Assembly: GCA_016213105.1 (NCBI GenBank)
Contig: JACRBN010000016.1
Span: 248,001 to 312,000 of the forward strand
Source: Chloroflexota bacterium
GTDB taxonomy: Bacteria; Chloroflexota; Anaerolineae; Anaerolineales; Villigracilaceae
DNA: 64,000 nt
Direction: 5' to 3'
Part shown: positions 49,016 through 58,384 of the stretch, piece by piece
Layout: each line of letters opens with the position of its first letter
How positions within the stretch are numbered: position 1 is the stretch's first letter
Position numbers and translations under genes: made by a program
The notes under the pieces: generated by a model
The model's database searches: none
What the model saw: only the letters and a program-made list of their open reading frames with translations
Told to the model about the DNA's origin: nothing

Positions 49016-49044
49016 TATACTTCATGTGAATTCCATCACATGAA
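49016..49044 (+). promoter_or_regulatory. TATACT element and CRP/FNR-type palindrome overlapping the start codon
   Basis: TATACT at 49016-49021 is followed at once by TTCATGTGA-N6-TCACATGAA (49021-49044), perfect 9-bp arms that contain TGTGA-N6-TCACA. The box centre is about +5 from the predicted start, and its right arm contains the ATG of the cytochrome gene. A bound regulator would block transcription here, so repression is the simplest reading. Confidence 0.6.
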
Positions 49045-49714
49045 AACTCTGCGAACAATCCTCACCCTGTTCCTGGCTGGCGGCGCGCTTCTCGGCCTGT
49101 GCGCGTTCCAGGCGGATTGGCCGCCCCTGCAAACCAACGTCACCCCCACACCGACCCACGATCCACTGATCGAGCCCATCCTCCCCGAAAACCCGACCGA
49201 GCTCGAACTGGGCGCCAACCTGTACTGGCACTGGTGCATGCCCTGTCACGGCGACGTGGGCCAGGGACTGACCGACGAGTTCCGCGGCATTTGGGAGCCC
49301 GATCACCAAAACTGCTGGGACCGCGGCTGCCATGCCGGTCACAACGGCGACATGGGCTTCCCCATCCCCACCGTTGTGCCTGCCATTGTGATCGCGGACA
49401 AGCTGGCGCAGTTCCCGTCCCTGCAGGCGCTGACCGAGTACCTCAACTCCACGCATCCGCCGCAACACCCAGGCATCCTGGAGACACCGGAATATCATGC
49501 CATCGCAGCCTATGTTTTTACGCTGAACGCACGCGCGCTGGAGGAGGCCACGCCCACTTCGACTCCCTCGCCCCGCCCTTCGCCGACCGTCAGCCTGACC
49601 CCGCCAAACCAGGGACACTCCGCCCCAGCCCCGATCCCGTCCCTTGCGGCGGGAGGCCTGGTTCTGTTGATCCTCCTTCTTGCAATTGTGACTATACGCA
49701 AAAGAAAACCGTGA
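49040..49714 (+). CDS. Membrane-anchored cytochrome c with a CxxCH and a Cx4CH motif
   Basis: A 224-residue exported protein with a signal peptide (about 1-23), a heme motif CMPCHGDVGQG near residue 66, then NCWDRGCHAGH near 92, a Cx4CH sequence that could bind a second heme in a nonstandard way. A Thr/Pro/Ser-rich linker (about 170-190) leads to a C-terminal membrane helix (about 198-217) and RKRKP. It stands apart from the Act operon. A CRP/FNR-type palindrome covers its start, so it may be made only under certain oxygen or redox conditions. Confidence 0.82.
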   Translation: MKTLRTILTLFLAGGALLGLCAFQADWPPLQTNVTPTPTHDPLIEPILPENPTELELGANLYWHWCMPCHGDVGQGLTDEFRGIWEPDHQNCWDRGCHAGHNGDMGFPIPTVVPAIVIADKLAQFPSLQALTEYLNSTHPPQHPGILETPEYHAIAAYVFTLNARALEEATPTSTPSPRPSPTVSLTPPNQGHSAPAPIPSLAAGGLVLLILLLAIVTIRKRKP

Positions 49715-49754
49715 GGCTTTCGCCGCACGGCTGAATAAGGAACAAACATGGGCA

Positions 49755-49781
49755 CAGTCCGCAAGTCCAACTTGCGGACTG
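49755..49781. terminator. Hairpin between convergent genes
   Basis: CAGTCCGCAAG-TCCAA-CTTGCGGACTG, 11-bp perfect stem, T-rich on the plus side (TTCATTTT). Likely terminator; the core also resembles dispersed GCGGACT palindromes such as 44874. Confidence 0.65.
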
Positions 49782-49784
49782 CGT

Positions 49785-50684
49785 TCATTTTATGGTCAGC
49801 ACCACCGAGTCCATCGCCAGCAGGGAGCCGTCGGCGGCGCTTAAATCCTGGATCTCGATGCGGAGGGTCGCGCCTGCGGGGAGGGTGCTCAAGTTGATCA
49901 GCGTATCGAAGGTGCCAGGCGTTCCCAGCCCAGCCCCCGCGGCACTGACGGGAACGGGGCCTGCCGCCAACTCAATCCCAGCCGCGTCGAAGATGTGATA
50001 GGACAGGTTGTACTCGAACGGCGAGACCGTGACGGTACCTGTCAGTTTCACATTCTCAGTACTCACCCCATCCAGCGGAACCGTGATCAGGATCTCGCGC
50101 CAGCGGCCGTCCGCGGCCTGGGTGGAAAAATCGCGCAGGACCAGGGCCGAGTCGCGCAGTTCGTAATGGCGCGTCGTTTCCAGGGTCGGGCAGCACATCG
50201 GGTCCTCGAAGCTGTGGATCGTGGCATCCAGCGCGATCTGGCCCGCGGTGATGCTGAGTTCCTGGATGGCGGGTCGGTCGTCGATGGGCGTGACGGCGGT
50301 TTGAACGGGCTGGCCGTCCTTGTTGAGGAACACCACCAGGGACACAAACGTGCCCGTGCCGCCATAGTTCTCGGCCACCAGCACAACGGCATCCCCCGCC
50401 CCGTCGTTGTTCAGGTCGCCAAAGGCCATTTGTTCGAGCAGGAATATGGATGCATCCCCCGCGCCGCCTGCAGCGGGCAGGTACTTGCCGTCGGTCAACT
50501 GGTAGGGAATCGGCGTCTCGCCCGTCAGTGTAGAGAGGGAGACCAGCGCGTTCCGCACATCGTCGGCGTCGAGCGACGGAAGGGCTGAGGGCGCAGGCGC
50601 ATCCGTCGAAACGGGAGCAGGCGTCGGCTGGGACGCACAGGCGGCCAGCGTCAGGAACAGGAGGGTGGAAATCAAGCGTCTCAT
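49785..50684 (-). CDS. Lipoprotein with C-terminal Gmad2-like Ig domain
   Basis: A 299-residue lipoprotein (lipobox LAAC, Cys16). The middle part (MAFGDLNNDGAGDAVVLVAE) resembles an FG-GAP-type calcium loop. The C-terminal 95 residues (VKLTGTVTVSPFEYNLSYHI; LAAGPVPVSAAGAGLGTPG; LRIEIQDLSAADGSLLAMDS) match the Gmad2-like immunoglobulin fold known from sporulation/germination-related and cell-wall proteins. It overlaps the upstream gene by four bases. Function unknown; probably a surface-exposed binding protein. Confidence 0.78.
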   Translation of the reverse strand: MRRLISTLLFLTLAACASQPTPAPVSTDAPAPSALPSLDADDVRNALVSLSTLTGETPIPYQLTDGKYLPAAGGAGDASIFLLEQMAFGDLNNDGAGDAVVLVAENYGGTGTFVSLVVFLNKDGQPVQTAVTPIDDRPAIQELSITAGQIALDATIHSFEDPMCCPTLETTRHYELRDSALVLRDFSTQAADGRWREILITVPLDGVSTENVKLTGTVTVSPFEYNLSYHIFDAAGIELAAGPVPVSAAGAGLGTPGTFDTLINLSTLPAGATLRIEIQDLSAADGSLLAMDSVVLTIK

Positions 50685-51862
50685 TGTGGATACCAGCTCG
50701 CGCCTCCGTCGGTCGTCTTGTACAGGCTGATCTTGAACGTGCTGGGATCGGAGGCGATCACCCAGCCCGTCGTCAAATTGACGAAATCCATGCTCATGAA
50801 GGCTTCATCGAAGACGACATCGGGTTTGACAATGGCCCAGGTGGCGCCCGCATCGCGCGTGACGTAGAACTGGCTGCCGTCGAACAGGAAGCCCTCCGTG
50901 GCAGACACGAAATCCACGGAGCGGCCTTTGGGGAACAGGGTGGGCGTCAGCGCCCAGGTGGCCCCGCTGTCATGCGTGACGTAGAGCGCGCGAGTCAGGC
51001 CGTTCTCGCCCGAGAAGGACAGGGTCAGGAAGCCGTCGGCGGGGGTCGGGAATTGGATCTCTTCGATGCCGACCTGGGAGTTCTGGGCGGCGGACGGCAG
51101 TTCGGCCGAAACCTGCGACCAGGTAATGCCGCCGTCGCTGGTGCGGTAAAGGTACAGGGTGGCGTTGGAATAGACTACGCCCCCCACCCAGGCAGTGTGC
51201 ATATCCCAGGCGTGGAAGACGCCCTTCAGGCCGCCCAGCGGAATGCTCTCGCTGGCGCCTGCGGCGGTGGGATCGTTGATGAAGGCCTGCGTCCAGGTAG
51301 CGCCGCCGTCGGTGGTCTGGAAGATGGCGATGGCGTTCGAGCCTGCGCCCACGCCTAGTCCCGCCATGGCCCAGCCGTTGGACGGATCCAGAAAACTCAG
51401 GATGCCGCCGCCGAACGGGATGGCGTTCATGCTCCAGCTCTGGCCGCCGTCGGTCGTGCGGTAAAGCGTGCCCGTGCGCATGGGGTCGGTCGTATCGGGC
51501 GCGGTGATAAAGGCGTGGCCCGCGTCGAGGAAGGCGCTGCCTGCGATGTATCCGAAGGCCGCCCCTGGCGGGGTGACGTCATGCCAGGTGCCGCCGCCGT
51601 CGTTGGTGCGCAGGACGGTCTGGTCGGTCAGGCCCCAGCCGTCGAGTTCGTTGAACATGTGGATGGATGTGAATTGCGGCTCATCCATGACGGGCGCGTC
51701 GATTGGCGGCGGGACGGGCGTGGCCGCTTCGACGGTGGGAACGGTCAGGTTTGGGGCTTCGGTGGCCGCGGCCTCGGGCGTCACGGCAGAACCTGCGGCT
51801 GGCAGGCCGCCGCAGGCCGTGGTCAGCAAGAGCAAAACGATCAGCAGCCGATTTAATTTCAT
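50681..51862 (-). CDS. Lipoprotein with seven Asp-box (YCF48/BNR-like) repeats
   Basis: A 393-residue lipoprotein (lipobox LTTAC, Cys17) followed by an Ala/Pro/Thr-rich linker. Seven copies of the TxDGGxTW Asp-box are visible: TNDGGGTW, TTDGGQSW, TTDGGATW, TSDGGITW, THDSGATW, TRDAGATW and TTDGGASW. This gives a seven-bladed propeller of the YCF48 or BNR type. In cyanobacteria YCF48 is an assembly factor; here a carbohydrate- or protein-binding surface role is more likely. It is coupled to the next lipoprotein (ATGA). Confidence 0.85.
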   Translation of the reverse strand: MKLNRLLIVLLLLTTACGGLPAAGSAVTPEAAATEAPNLTVPTVEAATPVPPPIDAPVMDEPQFTSIHMFNELDGWGLTDQTVLRTNDGGGTWHDVTPPGAAFGYIAGSAFLDAGHAFITAPDTTDPMRTGTLYRTTDGGQSWSMNAIPFGGGILSFLDPSNGWAMAGLGVGAGSNAIAIFQTTDGGATWTQAFINDPTAAGASESIPLGGLKGVFHAWDMHTAWVGGVVYSNATLYLYRTSDGGITWSQVSAELPSAAQNSQVGIEEIQFPTPADGFLTLSFSGENGLTRALYVTHDSGATWALTPTLFPKGRSVDFVSATEGFLFDGSQFYVTRDAGATWAIVKPDVVFDEAFMSMDFVNLTTGWVIASDPSTFKISLYKTTDGGASWYPQ

Positions 51863-51901
51863 CCAAATGCTCCTTATCCGTCGTTCCCGTTATGTCGGGT
51901 T

Positions 51902-53113
51902 TTATCCGAGCCACTCCAACACGGTGGCCTCGCCCTGACCGACGCCGACGCACAGCGTGGCCAGTCCGTATTTGACGTTGCCGCGCAGGCGCATCTCGTG
52001 TACCAGGGTGGTAACCAGGCGCGCGCCCGAGCAGCCCAGCGGGTGCCCGATGGCAATCGCGCCGCCGTTGACGTTGACGATCTCAGGGTCAAGGCCCAGA
52101 TCTTCGACCACGGCCAGAGACTGCACCGCAAAGGCCTCGTTGAGTTCGACCAGGCCGATGTCCTGCATCTTCAGTCCGGCGCGGGCCAGCGCCTTGTGCG
52201 TGGCGGGCACGGGGCCGACGCCCATGACTCGTGGCGGGACGCCCGCGGCGGCGGAAGACACCACGCGCGCCAGCGGATTGAGTCCCAACGCGGCGGCTTT
52301 TTCCTCGCTCATGATCAGCAGCGCCGCGGCGCCGTCATTGAGTCCAGACGAATTTCCCGCAGTGACCGTTCCGCCTTCCTTTGTGAAGGCAGGCTTGAGT
52401 TTGGCCAGCGATTCCAGGGTCGTGTCGCGGCGCGGACGCTCGTCGGTGTCGACCAGCTTCGGATCGCCTTTTTTCTGCGGGATGGCGACGGGCAGGATCT
52501 CTTCCTTGAAGCGGAAGCTGTCCTGCGCGGCAATCGCGCGCTGGTGCGAGCGGACGGCGAAGGCATCCTGCATCTCGCGCGTCAGGTGCGGGCGCTCGGC
52601 GGCGATGTTCTCGGCGGTCTCGCCCATCGCGTCGGTGCCGTACATTTCCTTCATTTTGGGATTGGGATAGCGCCAGCCCAGGGCGGTGTCGTAGGCGGTC
52701 AGGTTGCCGAAGGCGTAGCCTGATTCCGCTTTGGGCAGCGAGTACGGCGCCCGCGACATCGACTCGACCCCGCCCGCGATGTACACCTCCCCCTCCCCCG
52801 CCTTGATGGCGCGCGACGCCTGGTTGATGGCGTTCAGCCCCGAGGCGCACAGGCGGTTGACCGTCACGCCGCCGACCTCGAGCGGAAGCCCCGCCAGCAG
52901 CGCAGCCATGCGCGCCACGTTGCGATTGTCCTCGCCCGCCTGGTTGGCGCAGCCGAAGAAGACCTCCTCGACCAGGGCGGGATCGAATGAATTACGTTTG
53001 AGCATTTCCTTGATGACGAGCGCCGCCATATCGTCCGGGCGGACGGAAGCGAGGATTCCGCCCAGCGCGCCGACGGGCGTGCGAATGGCGTCTACAATGA
53101 CAGGTGTGGACAT
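51902..53113 (-). CDS. Acetyl-CoA C-acyltransferase (thiolase)
   Basis: A 403-residue thiolase. The acylated Cys89 is in [18 protein letters not shown], and the C-terminal motifs are [17 protein letters not shown] and [19 protein letters not shown] with the second Cys and the His. It cleaves 3-ketoacyl-CoA or condenses two acyl-CoA. The ATG at 53113 has GGAGGG 6 bases upstream; the longer frame only adds non-homologous residues. No other beta-oxidation gene is near, so the direction of the reaction is open. It lies 39 bases before the Asp-box lipoprotein. Confidence 0.94.
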   Translation of the reverse strand: MSTPVIVDAIRTPVGALGGILASVRPDDMAALVIKEMLKRNSFDPALVEEVFFGCANQAGEDNRNVARMAALLAGLPLEVGGVTVNRLCASGLNAINQASRAIKAGEGEVYIAGGVESMSRAPYSLPKAESGYAFGNLTAYDTALGWRYPNPKMKEMYGTDAMGETAENIAAERPHLTREMQDAFAVRSHQRAIAAQDSFRFKEEILPVAIPQKKGDPKLVDTDERPRRDTTLESLAKLKPAFTKEGGTVTAGNSSGLNDGAAALLIMSEEKAAALGLNPLARVVSSAAAGVPPRVMGVGPVPATHKALARAGLKMQDIGLVELNEAFAVQSLAVVEDLGLDPEIVNVNGGAIAIGHPLGCSGARLVTTLVHEMRLRGNVKYGLATLCVGVGQGEATVLEWLG

Positions 53114-53203
53114 GCGTCCCTCCAGGGTTTTGAATTCATGGGATGATTCTAACACCAGAGAGGTGCGATTCGCTCGAGCCGTATCTGGCGGTCTTATAAA
53201 AAT

Positions 53204-53242
53204 ACAGGCCACGCCTCCCTATCAGGGACAAGCGTGGCCTGT
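53204..53242 (-). terminator. Terminator of the hydrolase-natA-natB operon
   Basis: ACAGGCCACGC and GCGTGGCCTGT (11 bp, perfect) with a 17-base loop; on the minus strand ATTTTTATAAG follows. Confidence 0.75.
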
Positions 53243-53259
53243 AACTTGACCTGCTGGAT

Positions 53260-54432
53260 TTACCCGGCCACGATGCGTTCACCCTCGTAGAGTTTGACCG
53301 CGATGTAGGTGACGATGACCGAGAGCAGGATCGTCAACACGGCGGAAATGACGATGTTCATTTCCGCAATCGGCTCGGAGCGCAGGAACTGGTTGATCAG
53401 GATCTGCTGGCCAAAGGTCGGGATGAGCATCGTCCACAGGTCAGGTTTGACCGGCAGGAATGCCAGCGCCAGCCCCGGCAGGGAGGGAATCAAGCCAATG
53501 AAGGGCAGGTACGTCCCGGCTTCCTTGGTTGTTTTGGTGAAGGAAGCGATCAGGGTCTGGATGGCGCAGGCCAGGAAGACGATCGGCAGGCAGATAAAGA
53601 AGATCGCCGTCAGCGCGCCGATGTCCAGGCCGATCTGCACACCCAGCAATTCCTCGATGGGCAGGAAACGGAAAATGGCGGCGAACCCGGCCAGCGTCAG
53701 GATCAGGTTGATAGTGGCGAACGGCATGGCCGAAAGCATCTTGCCGATGGCAAACCAGCCGCGCGGCAGCGGATTGATCAGCAACGGTTCGAGCGAGCCG
53801 CGTTCCCGTTCCCCGGCGGTGGCATCGATGATGACCGGCGACGCGCCGTTGAAAATGGCAAAGATGATGAAGTACGGCAGCATCGACAGGAAGATCAAGG
53901 CCTGACTCTGCGGTGTGGCGGTGTCCACTTCCTCGATCTGCACCACCCGCACCACCTCCGGGCTGACGCCGCGCAGACTCAAACGCAGCAAGCCAATGTA
54001 TTTCCCGTAGCCTTCCAACAGGTTTTGCGCGCGGGTGATATCCACCATGGCAGACTGGCGTGTGCTGTCGAAAACGAGCTGCACCTTGGCGGTCTGCCCG
54101 GCCGAGAAATCCGCGCCGTAATCGGCCGGGATGATCAACGCCACGTTGATGTCGCCGGCGATGACGGCCGCTTCGGGGTCCGCGGGGGCAGGCTCGATGA
54201 TGACATCCTGCTGTTCGAGGAACGCGATCAGGCTGGGGGCATTTTCCGCGCCCAAAACGGGCAGAACCAGCGCCTCCTCGACATTATCGCGGATGGTGTT
54301 GCCCAGCAGCAGGATCATCCCGCCCAGCATGAGCGGACCGAACATCGCCCAAAACAAGCCTGTCGTCCAACTGCGATAATCGCGCAGGTTGTCGACCATT
54401 TCCTTTTGAAAGATAACCCAGATCCTCTTCAT
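53260..54432 (-). CDS. ABC-2 type exporter permease (NatB-like)
   Basis: A 390-residue permease with an N-terminal helix (about 23-45), a large extracytoplasmic domain (about 50-180) and five or six C-terminal helices. IIDATAGERERGSLEPLLIN followed by PLPRGWFAIGKML is the signature of the NatB/ABC-2 family. It overlaps its ATPase gene by four bases. The family includes Na+ exporters, but the substrate is not determined by sequence. Confidence 0.9.
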   Translation of the reverse strand: MKRIWVIFQKEMVDNLRDYRSWTTGLFWAMFGPLMLGGMILLLGNTIRDNVEEALVLPVLGAENAPSLIAFLEQQDVIIEPAPADPEAAVIAGDINVALIIPADYGADFSAGQTAKVQLVFDSTRQSAMVDITRAQNLLEGYGKYIGLLRLSLRGVSPEVVRVVQIEEVDTATPQSQALIFLSMLPYFIIFAIFNGASPVIIDATAGERERGSLEPLLINPLPRGWFAIGKMLSAMPFATINLILTLAGFAAIFRFLPIEELLGVQIGLDIGALTAIFFICLPIVFLACAIQTLIASFTKTTKEAGTYLPFIGLIPSLPGLALAFLPVKPDLWTMLIPTFGQQILINQFLRSEPIAEMNIVISAVLTILLSVIVTYIAVKLYEGERIVAG

Positions 54433-55160
54433 CCCAACCCCTCTTCCGAGCCGATGGCGGCTACAAAGGCATCTTCAAGATTTTCCCGCCCGGTCTGCTT
54501 CCGCAGGTCGTCCGGGCTGCCGTTGGCGGCCACTTCACCGCGTGAAATGATGATGATCTGGTCGCACAATGCGGCCACCTCTTGCATGATGTGACTGGTG
54601 AACAGGACACACTTGCCCTCCCCGCGCAGGCGCAGGATGAACTGGCGCATCGCGCGCGTGCTCATGACATCCAGGCCGTTCGTCGGCTCATCCAGCAGCA
54701 CGTTCTTCGGGTTGTGCACCAGCGTGCGGGCGATGGAAACCTTGAGTTTTTCGCCTGTGGAAAAGCCTTCGGTTCTTCTATCGGCAATGGATTGCATGTC
54801 GAGCAGGAGCAGCAGCGAGTCGATCTGCCTTTCGAGCGGCTCGCCCTCCAGGCCGTGCAGCCGCCCAAAGTAGCGGATGTTCTCGCGGCTGGTCAGGCGC
54901 GGATACAGCCCGCGCGCATCCGCCAGGACGCCGATGCGACTCTGGACTTCGAGCGGAGACTCGCGCACATCGAAGCCATCCACCTGGGCCGTGCCGCTGT
55001 CGGGCCTCAGCAGGGTGTAGAGCATGCGCAGGGTGGTGCTTTTACCCGCGCCGTTCGGGCCGAGCAAACCGGTGATCTGCCCATCCGACGCAGAAAAGGA
55101 AACGTTCTGAACTGCTTTTACCTTGCCAAACGATTTTGAAAGACCTTGGACTTGTATCAT
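54429..55160 (-). CDS. ABC exporter ATPase (NatA-like)
   Basis: A 243-residue ATPase with Walker A GPNGAGKS, signature FSTGEKLKVSIARTLVHNP (STGEK in place of LSGGQ, common in this subfamily), Walker B VLLDEPTNGLD and H-loop FTSHIM. It powers the permease encoded next. It lies 17 bases after the alpha/beta hydrolase gene, so the three are probably one operon. Confidence 0.95.
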   Translation of the reverse strand: MIQVQGLSKSFGKVKAVQNVSFSASDGQITGLLGPNGAGKSTTLRMLYTLLRPDSGTAQVDGFDVRESPLEVQSRIGVLADARGLYPRLTSRENIRYFGRLHGLEGEPLERQIDSLLLLLDMQSIADRRTEGFSTGEKLKVSIARTLVHNPKNVLLDEPTNGLDVMSTRAMRQFILRLRGEGKCVLFTSHIMQEVAALCDQIIIISRGEVAANGSPDDLRKQTGRENLEDAFVAAIGSEEGLG

Positions 55161-55177
55161 GGGTTGTCCCTGGGTGG

Positions 55178-56644
55178 TTACGGACGAGGTCCGCTGAAAT
55201 CGACGAAGAACGGCGGCGGCTGGACCGCCTCGACACAGGCGGTGTCCAACCCTTCAACGGACGCGCCTTCGAGAAATTCCTTGAACAGCCTGGAAGTGCA
55301 TGGGCTGGAAAGATTTCCATGCCCCATGCCCGCGAATACCAGGTGGAGTTCATTGGTCAAACTGTCGGCCACCCGTTCCGCGTGCCAGGGCGGGGTGATG
55401 GGATCCGCCTCGCCGGAGAAGATCAAGACCGGGACATCCGAGCTGAGCGGCGCGCGGAAATCGGGGGAGACGTCCCCCTTTGGCCACTCAGCGCAAATCG
55501 CCGAAAAATCCAGCGTGCGGTCGCCGAAGACGCTTTGTTCGCCGCGCCGCGCGGCCTCGTCTGCGGAGATCAGCGGCGCATCCTCGCTGCAGGTGACGGC
55601 GTAGAACATGCCGTCATATAAACCCGCGTTCACGAGCAGGGCCTGCGAAATCAGCGGGACATAATTTTCGTCCGCATAGGCCGCGTGGATGGACAGCGGC
55701 AGCGTGGCAACCAGGTCTGGCACATACAGCGTATTGAAGACCATGCCGGTGACCACCTGGCGCGTCACGGTCAGGTCGAACGGTTTGTTGGTCAGCGGGT
55801 GCGGGATGGTGATGTGCGGCGGCGCCTCCTCCAGCCGCGCGAGCAGTTCATCGAACTCGGCGCGCAGTTTGGGGAAGGTGGATTGACAAGCCTCATCCGC
55901 TTCACAGCGTGTGAAGAACTGCTCCAGCGCCGACTGGCCATCCGTGGCCGCATCCATGAACATGACGAAGCTGGGGTCCACCACCGCATCCAGCGTCACC
56001 GTGCGGACGCGCCCGGGGAACATGCGCAGGTAGGTCAGCGCGGCGCGCGTCCCATAGGATGCGCCGTACAGGTTGATGGTCTCGTATCCCAGCGCGGCGC
56101 GCACCTCATCCAGGTCGGTCATGGCGATCTCGGTGGTGTAGAAGCGCAGGTCGGCGTCGAGCGTGGCGGGACAGGCCTTGAGCTGCGCAAGCGCCTGATC
56201 ATCGGTCAACGTTTCATCCTCGGGGTCGAGACAGCGCAGCGGATTCGACTGGCCCGTCCCGCGCTGGTCGACCAGCACGATGTCGCGCTCCTGGTGGATC
56301 AGGAACATCAGCGGAATCATGGCAGGAAACGCCTCGACCGCCGACTGGCCCGGTCCGCCCGCCAATAGAAACAGCGGATCCGGCTCGGGACTGCGCTTGA
56401 TAGCGGGGATGACCGCAATGTGCAAATCAACCTGCCGCCCAGCGGGATTCGCGCGGTCTTCGGGAACGGTCAACGTGCCGCAGCGCGCGTCCACTTGCAT
56501 GCCGGCTGGCGTGACCAGGGCGCAATCTTCCAACTGGATGGGACTTTCGGGAGTGGCAGACAGGCTGCGGGGCGAGCAGGAGACGAGCAGGAACAGGAAA
56601 AGCAGGGAAAGGCGGGAGATTCGTCGCATGTTGGTTGGCTTCAT
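55178..56644 (-). CDS. Lipoprotein alpha/beta hydrolase (TAP/SlpD-type)
   Basis: A 488-residue lipoprotein (lipobox LVSC, Cys23) with an alpha/beta-hydrolase fold. LFLLAGGPGQSAVEAFP is the oxyanion region, YGASYGTRAALTYLRM has the nucleophile Ser196, SGEADPITPPWHAERV carries the acid and GMGHGNLSSPC the catalytic His in the TAP-like C-terminal domain. Related enzymes are tripeptidyl or prolyl aminopeptidases. Met1 and Met6 are both possible starts; neither has a clear ribosome binding site. Its link with the ABC exporter suggests peptide handling at the surface. Confidence 0.87.
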   Translation of the reverse strand: MKPTNMRRISRLSLLFLFLLVSCSPRSLSATPESPIQLEDCALVTPAGMQVDARCGTLTVPEDRANPAGRQVDLHIAVIPAIKRSPEPDPLFLLAGGPGQSAVEAFPAMIPLMFLIHQERDIVLVDQRGTGQSNPLRCLDPEDETLTDDQALAQLKACPATLDADLRFYTTEIAMTDLDEVRAALGYETINLYGASYGTRAALTYLRMFPGRVRTVTLDAVVDPSFVMFMDAATDGQSALEQFFTRCEADEACQSTFPKLRAEFDELLARLEEAPPHITIPHPLTNKPFDLTVTRQVVTGMVFNTLYVPDLVATLPLSIHAAYADENYVPLISQALLVNAGLYDGMFYAVTCSEDAPLISADEAARRGEQSVFGDRTLDFSAICAEWPKGDVSPDFRAPLSSDVPVLIFSGEADPITPPWHAERVADSLTNELHLVFAGMGHGNLSSPCTSRLFKEFLEGASVEGLDTACVEAVQPPPFFVDFSGPRP

Positions 56645-56820
56645 GTTGAAAAGGAAACGGCGGCGCGGAGAAAATCAATAATCCCTTGTGTGGACCAAAG
56701 TCTCCGTGGATTCAAAGTGTCAGGAGGATTCTACTCCATAACAGACTTAGGAAGTACGTTTATCTTTGCCATTTTTCACGAGCCGTGTATCTAAATCGTA
56801 GTCCACCTTTGGAGTTTTTC

Positions 56821-57057
56821 ATGCACAACTCGTCCCTGGTTCGTTCGTTTGCGCCTGGCTGGTTCGCCTCGGTCATGGGCACGGCGGTGGCCATAATCGC
56901 CCTGCAAGTCTTCCGCAGCTACATCCCCTTTGTGGACGGGCTGCTGCTCTTCTTCCTGGGAAACGTGGCCCATTTTCCACTGAACCTGGCGGGGAAAGGC
57001 GAGAGTATAATGGCAGAAATCCAACAGGATTGCACCTGTCGGCGGCGCAAGGGGTGA
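56821..57057 (+). pseudogene. TehA/SLAC1-family transporter remnant (N-terminus only)
   Basis: The frame from 56821 gives 79 residues that begin SSLVRSFAPGWFASVMGTAV and continue with VDGLLLFFLGNVAHFPLNL, the typical first helices of TehA/SLAC1-type transporters (normally 300 residues or more). The rest (GESIMAEIQQDCTCRRRKG) is not homologous and stops. No continuation exists in any frame before the next gene at 57112, so the gene has lost most of its length. Confidence 0.6.
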
Positions 57058-57111
57058 CTCCCTGACAGATGCAGGCATCATTCCCACACCCATCCCGCCA
57101 AGGAGGTGAAT

Positions 57112-58047
57112 ATGTCATCCCGCAAGAACATCAGACATGCAGTCATCCTGTCGATCCTGGCCCTGTTTGCGCTCACGTGCAGCACCCTCCCCACATCCGC
57201 TCCAACCGAAGATCCAGGCGGCCCCTCCGGCCTGGAAAGTATCACCGTCAGCACCTACGCGGGCGGGGTGGTACACGTCTCCATCGTCTACCTGCGCGCC
57301 AGGGAGGCCTCCGTGGCCCTGGTCTGTATCTACCCGGGTGCGGACGGCAGCTATCTTTCGCACTTTTACGCGGATAGTCAACCATCCCTCATCCAGGGCG
57401 GGCGCGAAATGAGAAACTACTCCCTGGACTTCGTGGTGAAGACCCCAGGCACATACAACGTCACCTGCACATTGGGCGCGTCGGAGAAAAGCGCCAGTTT
57501 CACGGTCGACGCCCCCCAGGTGTCCCTCCCTGCCACGGCTACGTTGGAGGGCAGCTTTCCCTTGCCCGTCCCCGGACAGTTTACCTCGGGCGGAATGTGG
57601 TTCTACTTCGACCAGGCCACCCGCAGCGTCGCCAACTACTTCCTAGAACACTGCCTGCCAGGCGTCAACTACAACGACCAGGGCGGCTGGGATTATTTCA
57701 GTGTGGCTCCGGATGGCATGCTCAGCGGGGAATGCAAATTTAGTTATGGCGAAGGCTCACAATACACGGGCAGGCTGACGCAGGGACAATGGAGCGCCGA
57801 CGGCCAGGTCACTTTCACGCTCGAAACCTCGCTGGTGCTAAGCAACAGCGATGGAACCTCGCATAACGACATCGTCTGGATCGGCGTGGGGAAATTCACC
57901 AGCGCCACCTCCGCCACAGGCACGGCCACCTGGAAGGGCACCTGCCAGACCAGTAATCCAAGCAGCGCATCCTGTGTCAGCGCGGATTATGGCTCCTACG
58001 TCGAAGCCAGCGGCACGATCCCGTGGGTGATTAATTTTTACCCATAA
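57112..58047 (+). CDS. Secreted lipoprotein-like protein of unknown function
   Basis: A 311-residue protein with an export signal ending ALFALTCSTLP, a near-lipobox. No family is recognised. Residues 40-140 look like an Ig-type beta domain (SITVSTYAGGVVHVSIVYLR; GTYNVTCTLGASEKSASFTV). The C-terminal 150 residues are rich in Gly, Ser, Thr and aromatic residues (GGWDYFSVAPDGMLSGECKF; GTATWKGTCQTSNPSSASC) with paired cysteines. The ATG at 57112 is backed by an excellent AAGGAGGTG site; a GTG two codons upstream is part of that site. Confidence 0.7.
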   Translation: MSSRKNIRHAVILSILALFALTCSTLPTSAPTEDPGGPSGLESITVSTYAGGVVHVSIVYLRAREASVALVCIYPGADGSYLSHFYADSQPSLIQGGREMRNYSLDFVVKTPGTYNVTCTLGASEKSASFTVDAPQVSLPATATLEGSFPLPVPGQFTSGGMWFYFDQATRSVANYFLEHCLPGVNYNDQGGWDYFSVAPDGMLSGECKFSYGEGSQYTGRLTQGQWSADGQVTFTLETSLVLSNSDGTSHNDIVWIGVGKFTSATSATGTATWKGTCQTSNPSSASCVSADYGSYVEASGTIPWVINFYP

Positions 58048-58156
58048 CGCTCTAAACGCAGGTCGCGCTCACAGCGTGACCATTTCAAAGAGACACTCGT
58101 TTAAAAATCCCCTGCTGCCCTGCCAATTCAACCTCACATCACGGAGAACCCTGCAC

Positions 58157-58384
58157 ATGAAAAATAACATCTGTCCCAAATGCAGTTCGAACGACATCCT
58201 CAAAATCCCAGGCTCGGTCGGCGCTCACGGCAGCGGGAATAACATCCTGCTGGGCATGACCATCTTCAGCGCGGTCAAGGTCACGCGCTATGTGTGCGGC
58301 CGCTGCGGCTTCAGCGAGGAATGGATCGACGATCAGGCCGGGTTGGACAAATTAAAGCAAAAGTTTGGGGCGCAGTCGAATTAA
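58157..58384 (+). CDS. Small zinc-ribbon protein
   Basis: A 75-residue protein with two CxxC pairs, CPKC at 6-9 and CGRC in RYVCGRCGFSEEW, spaced as in a zinc ribbon. Between them is a Gly/Asn/Met-rich hydrophobic stretch (GSGNNILLGMTIFSAVKVT). No function can be assigned. The ATG is preceded by GGAGA at a long spacing; the upstream in-frame ATG at 58076 has no support. Confidence 0.7.
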   Translation: MKNNICPKCSSNDILKIPGSVGAHGSGNNILLGMTIFSAVKVTRYVCGRCGFSEEWIDDQAGLDKLKQKFGAQSN

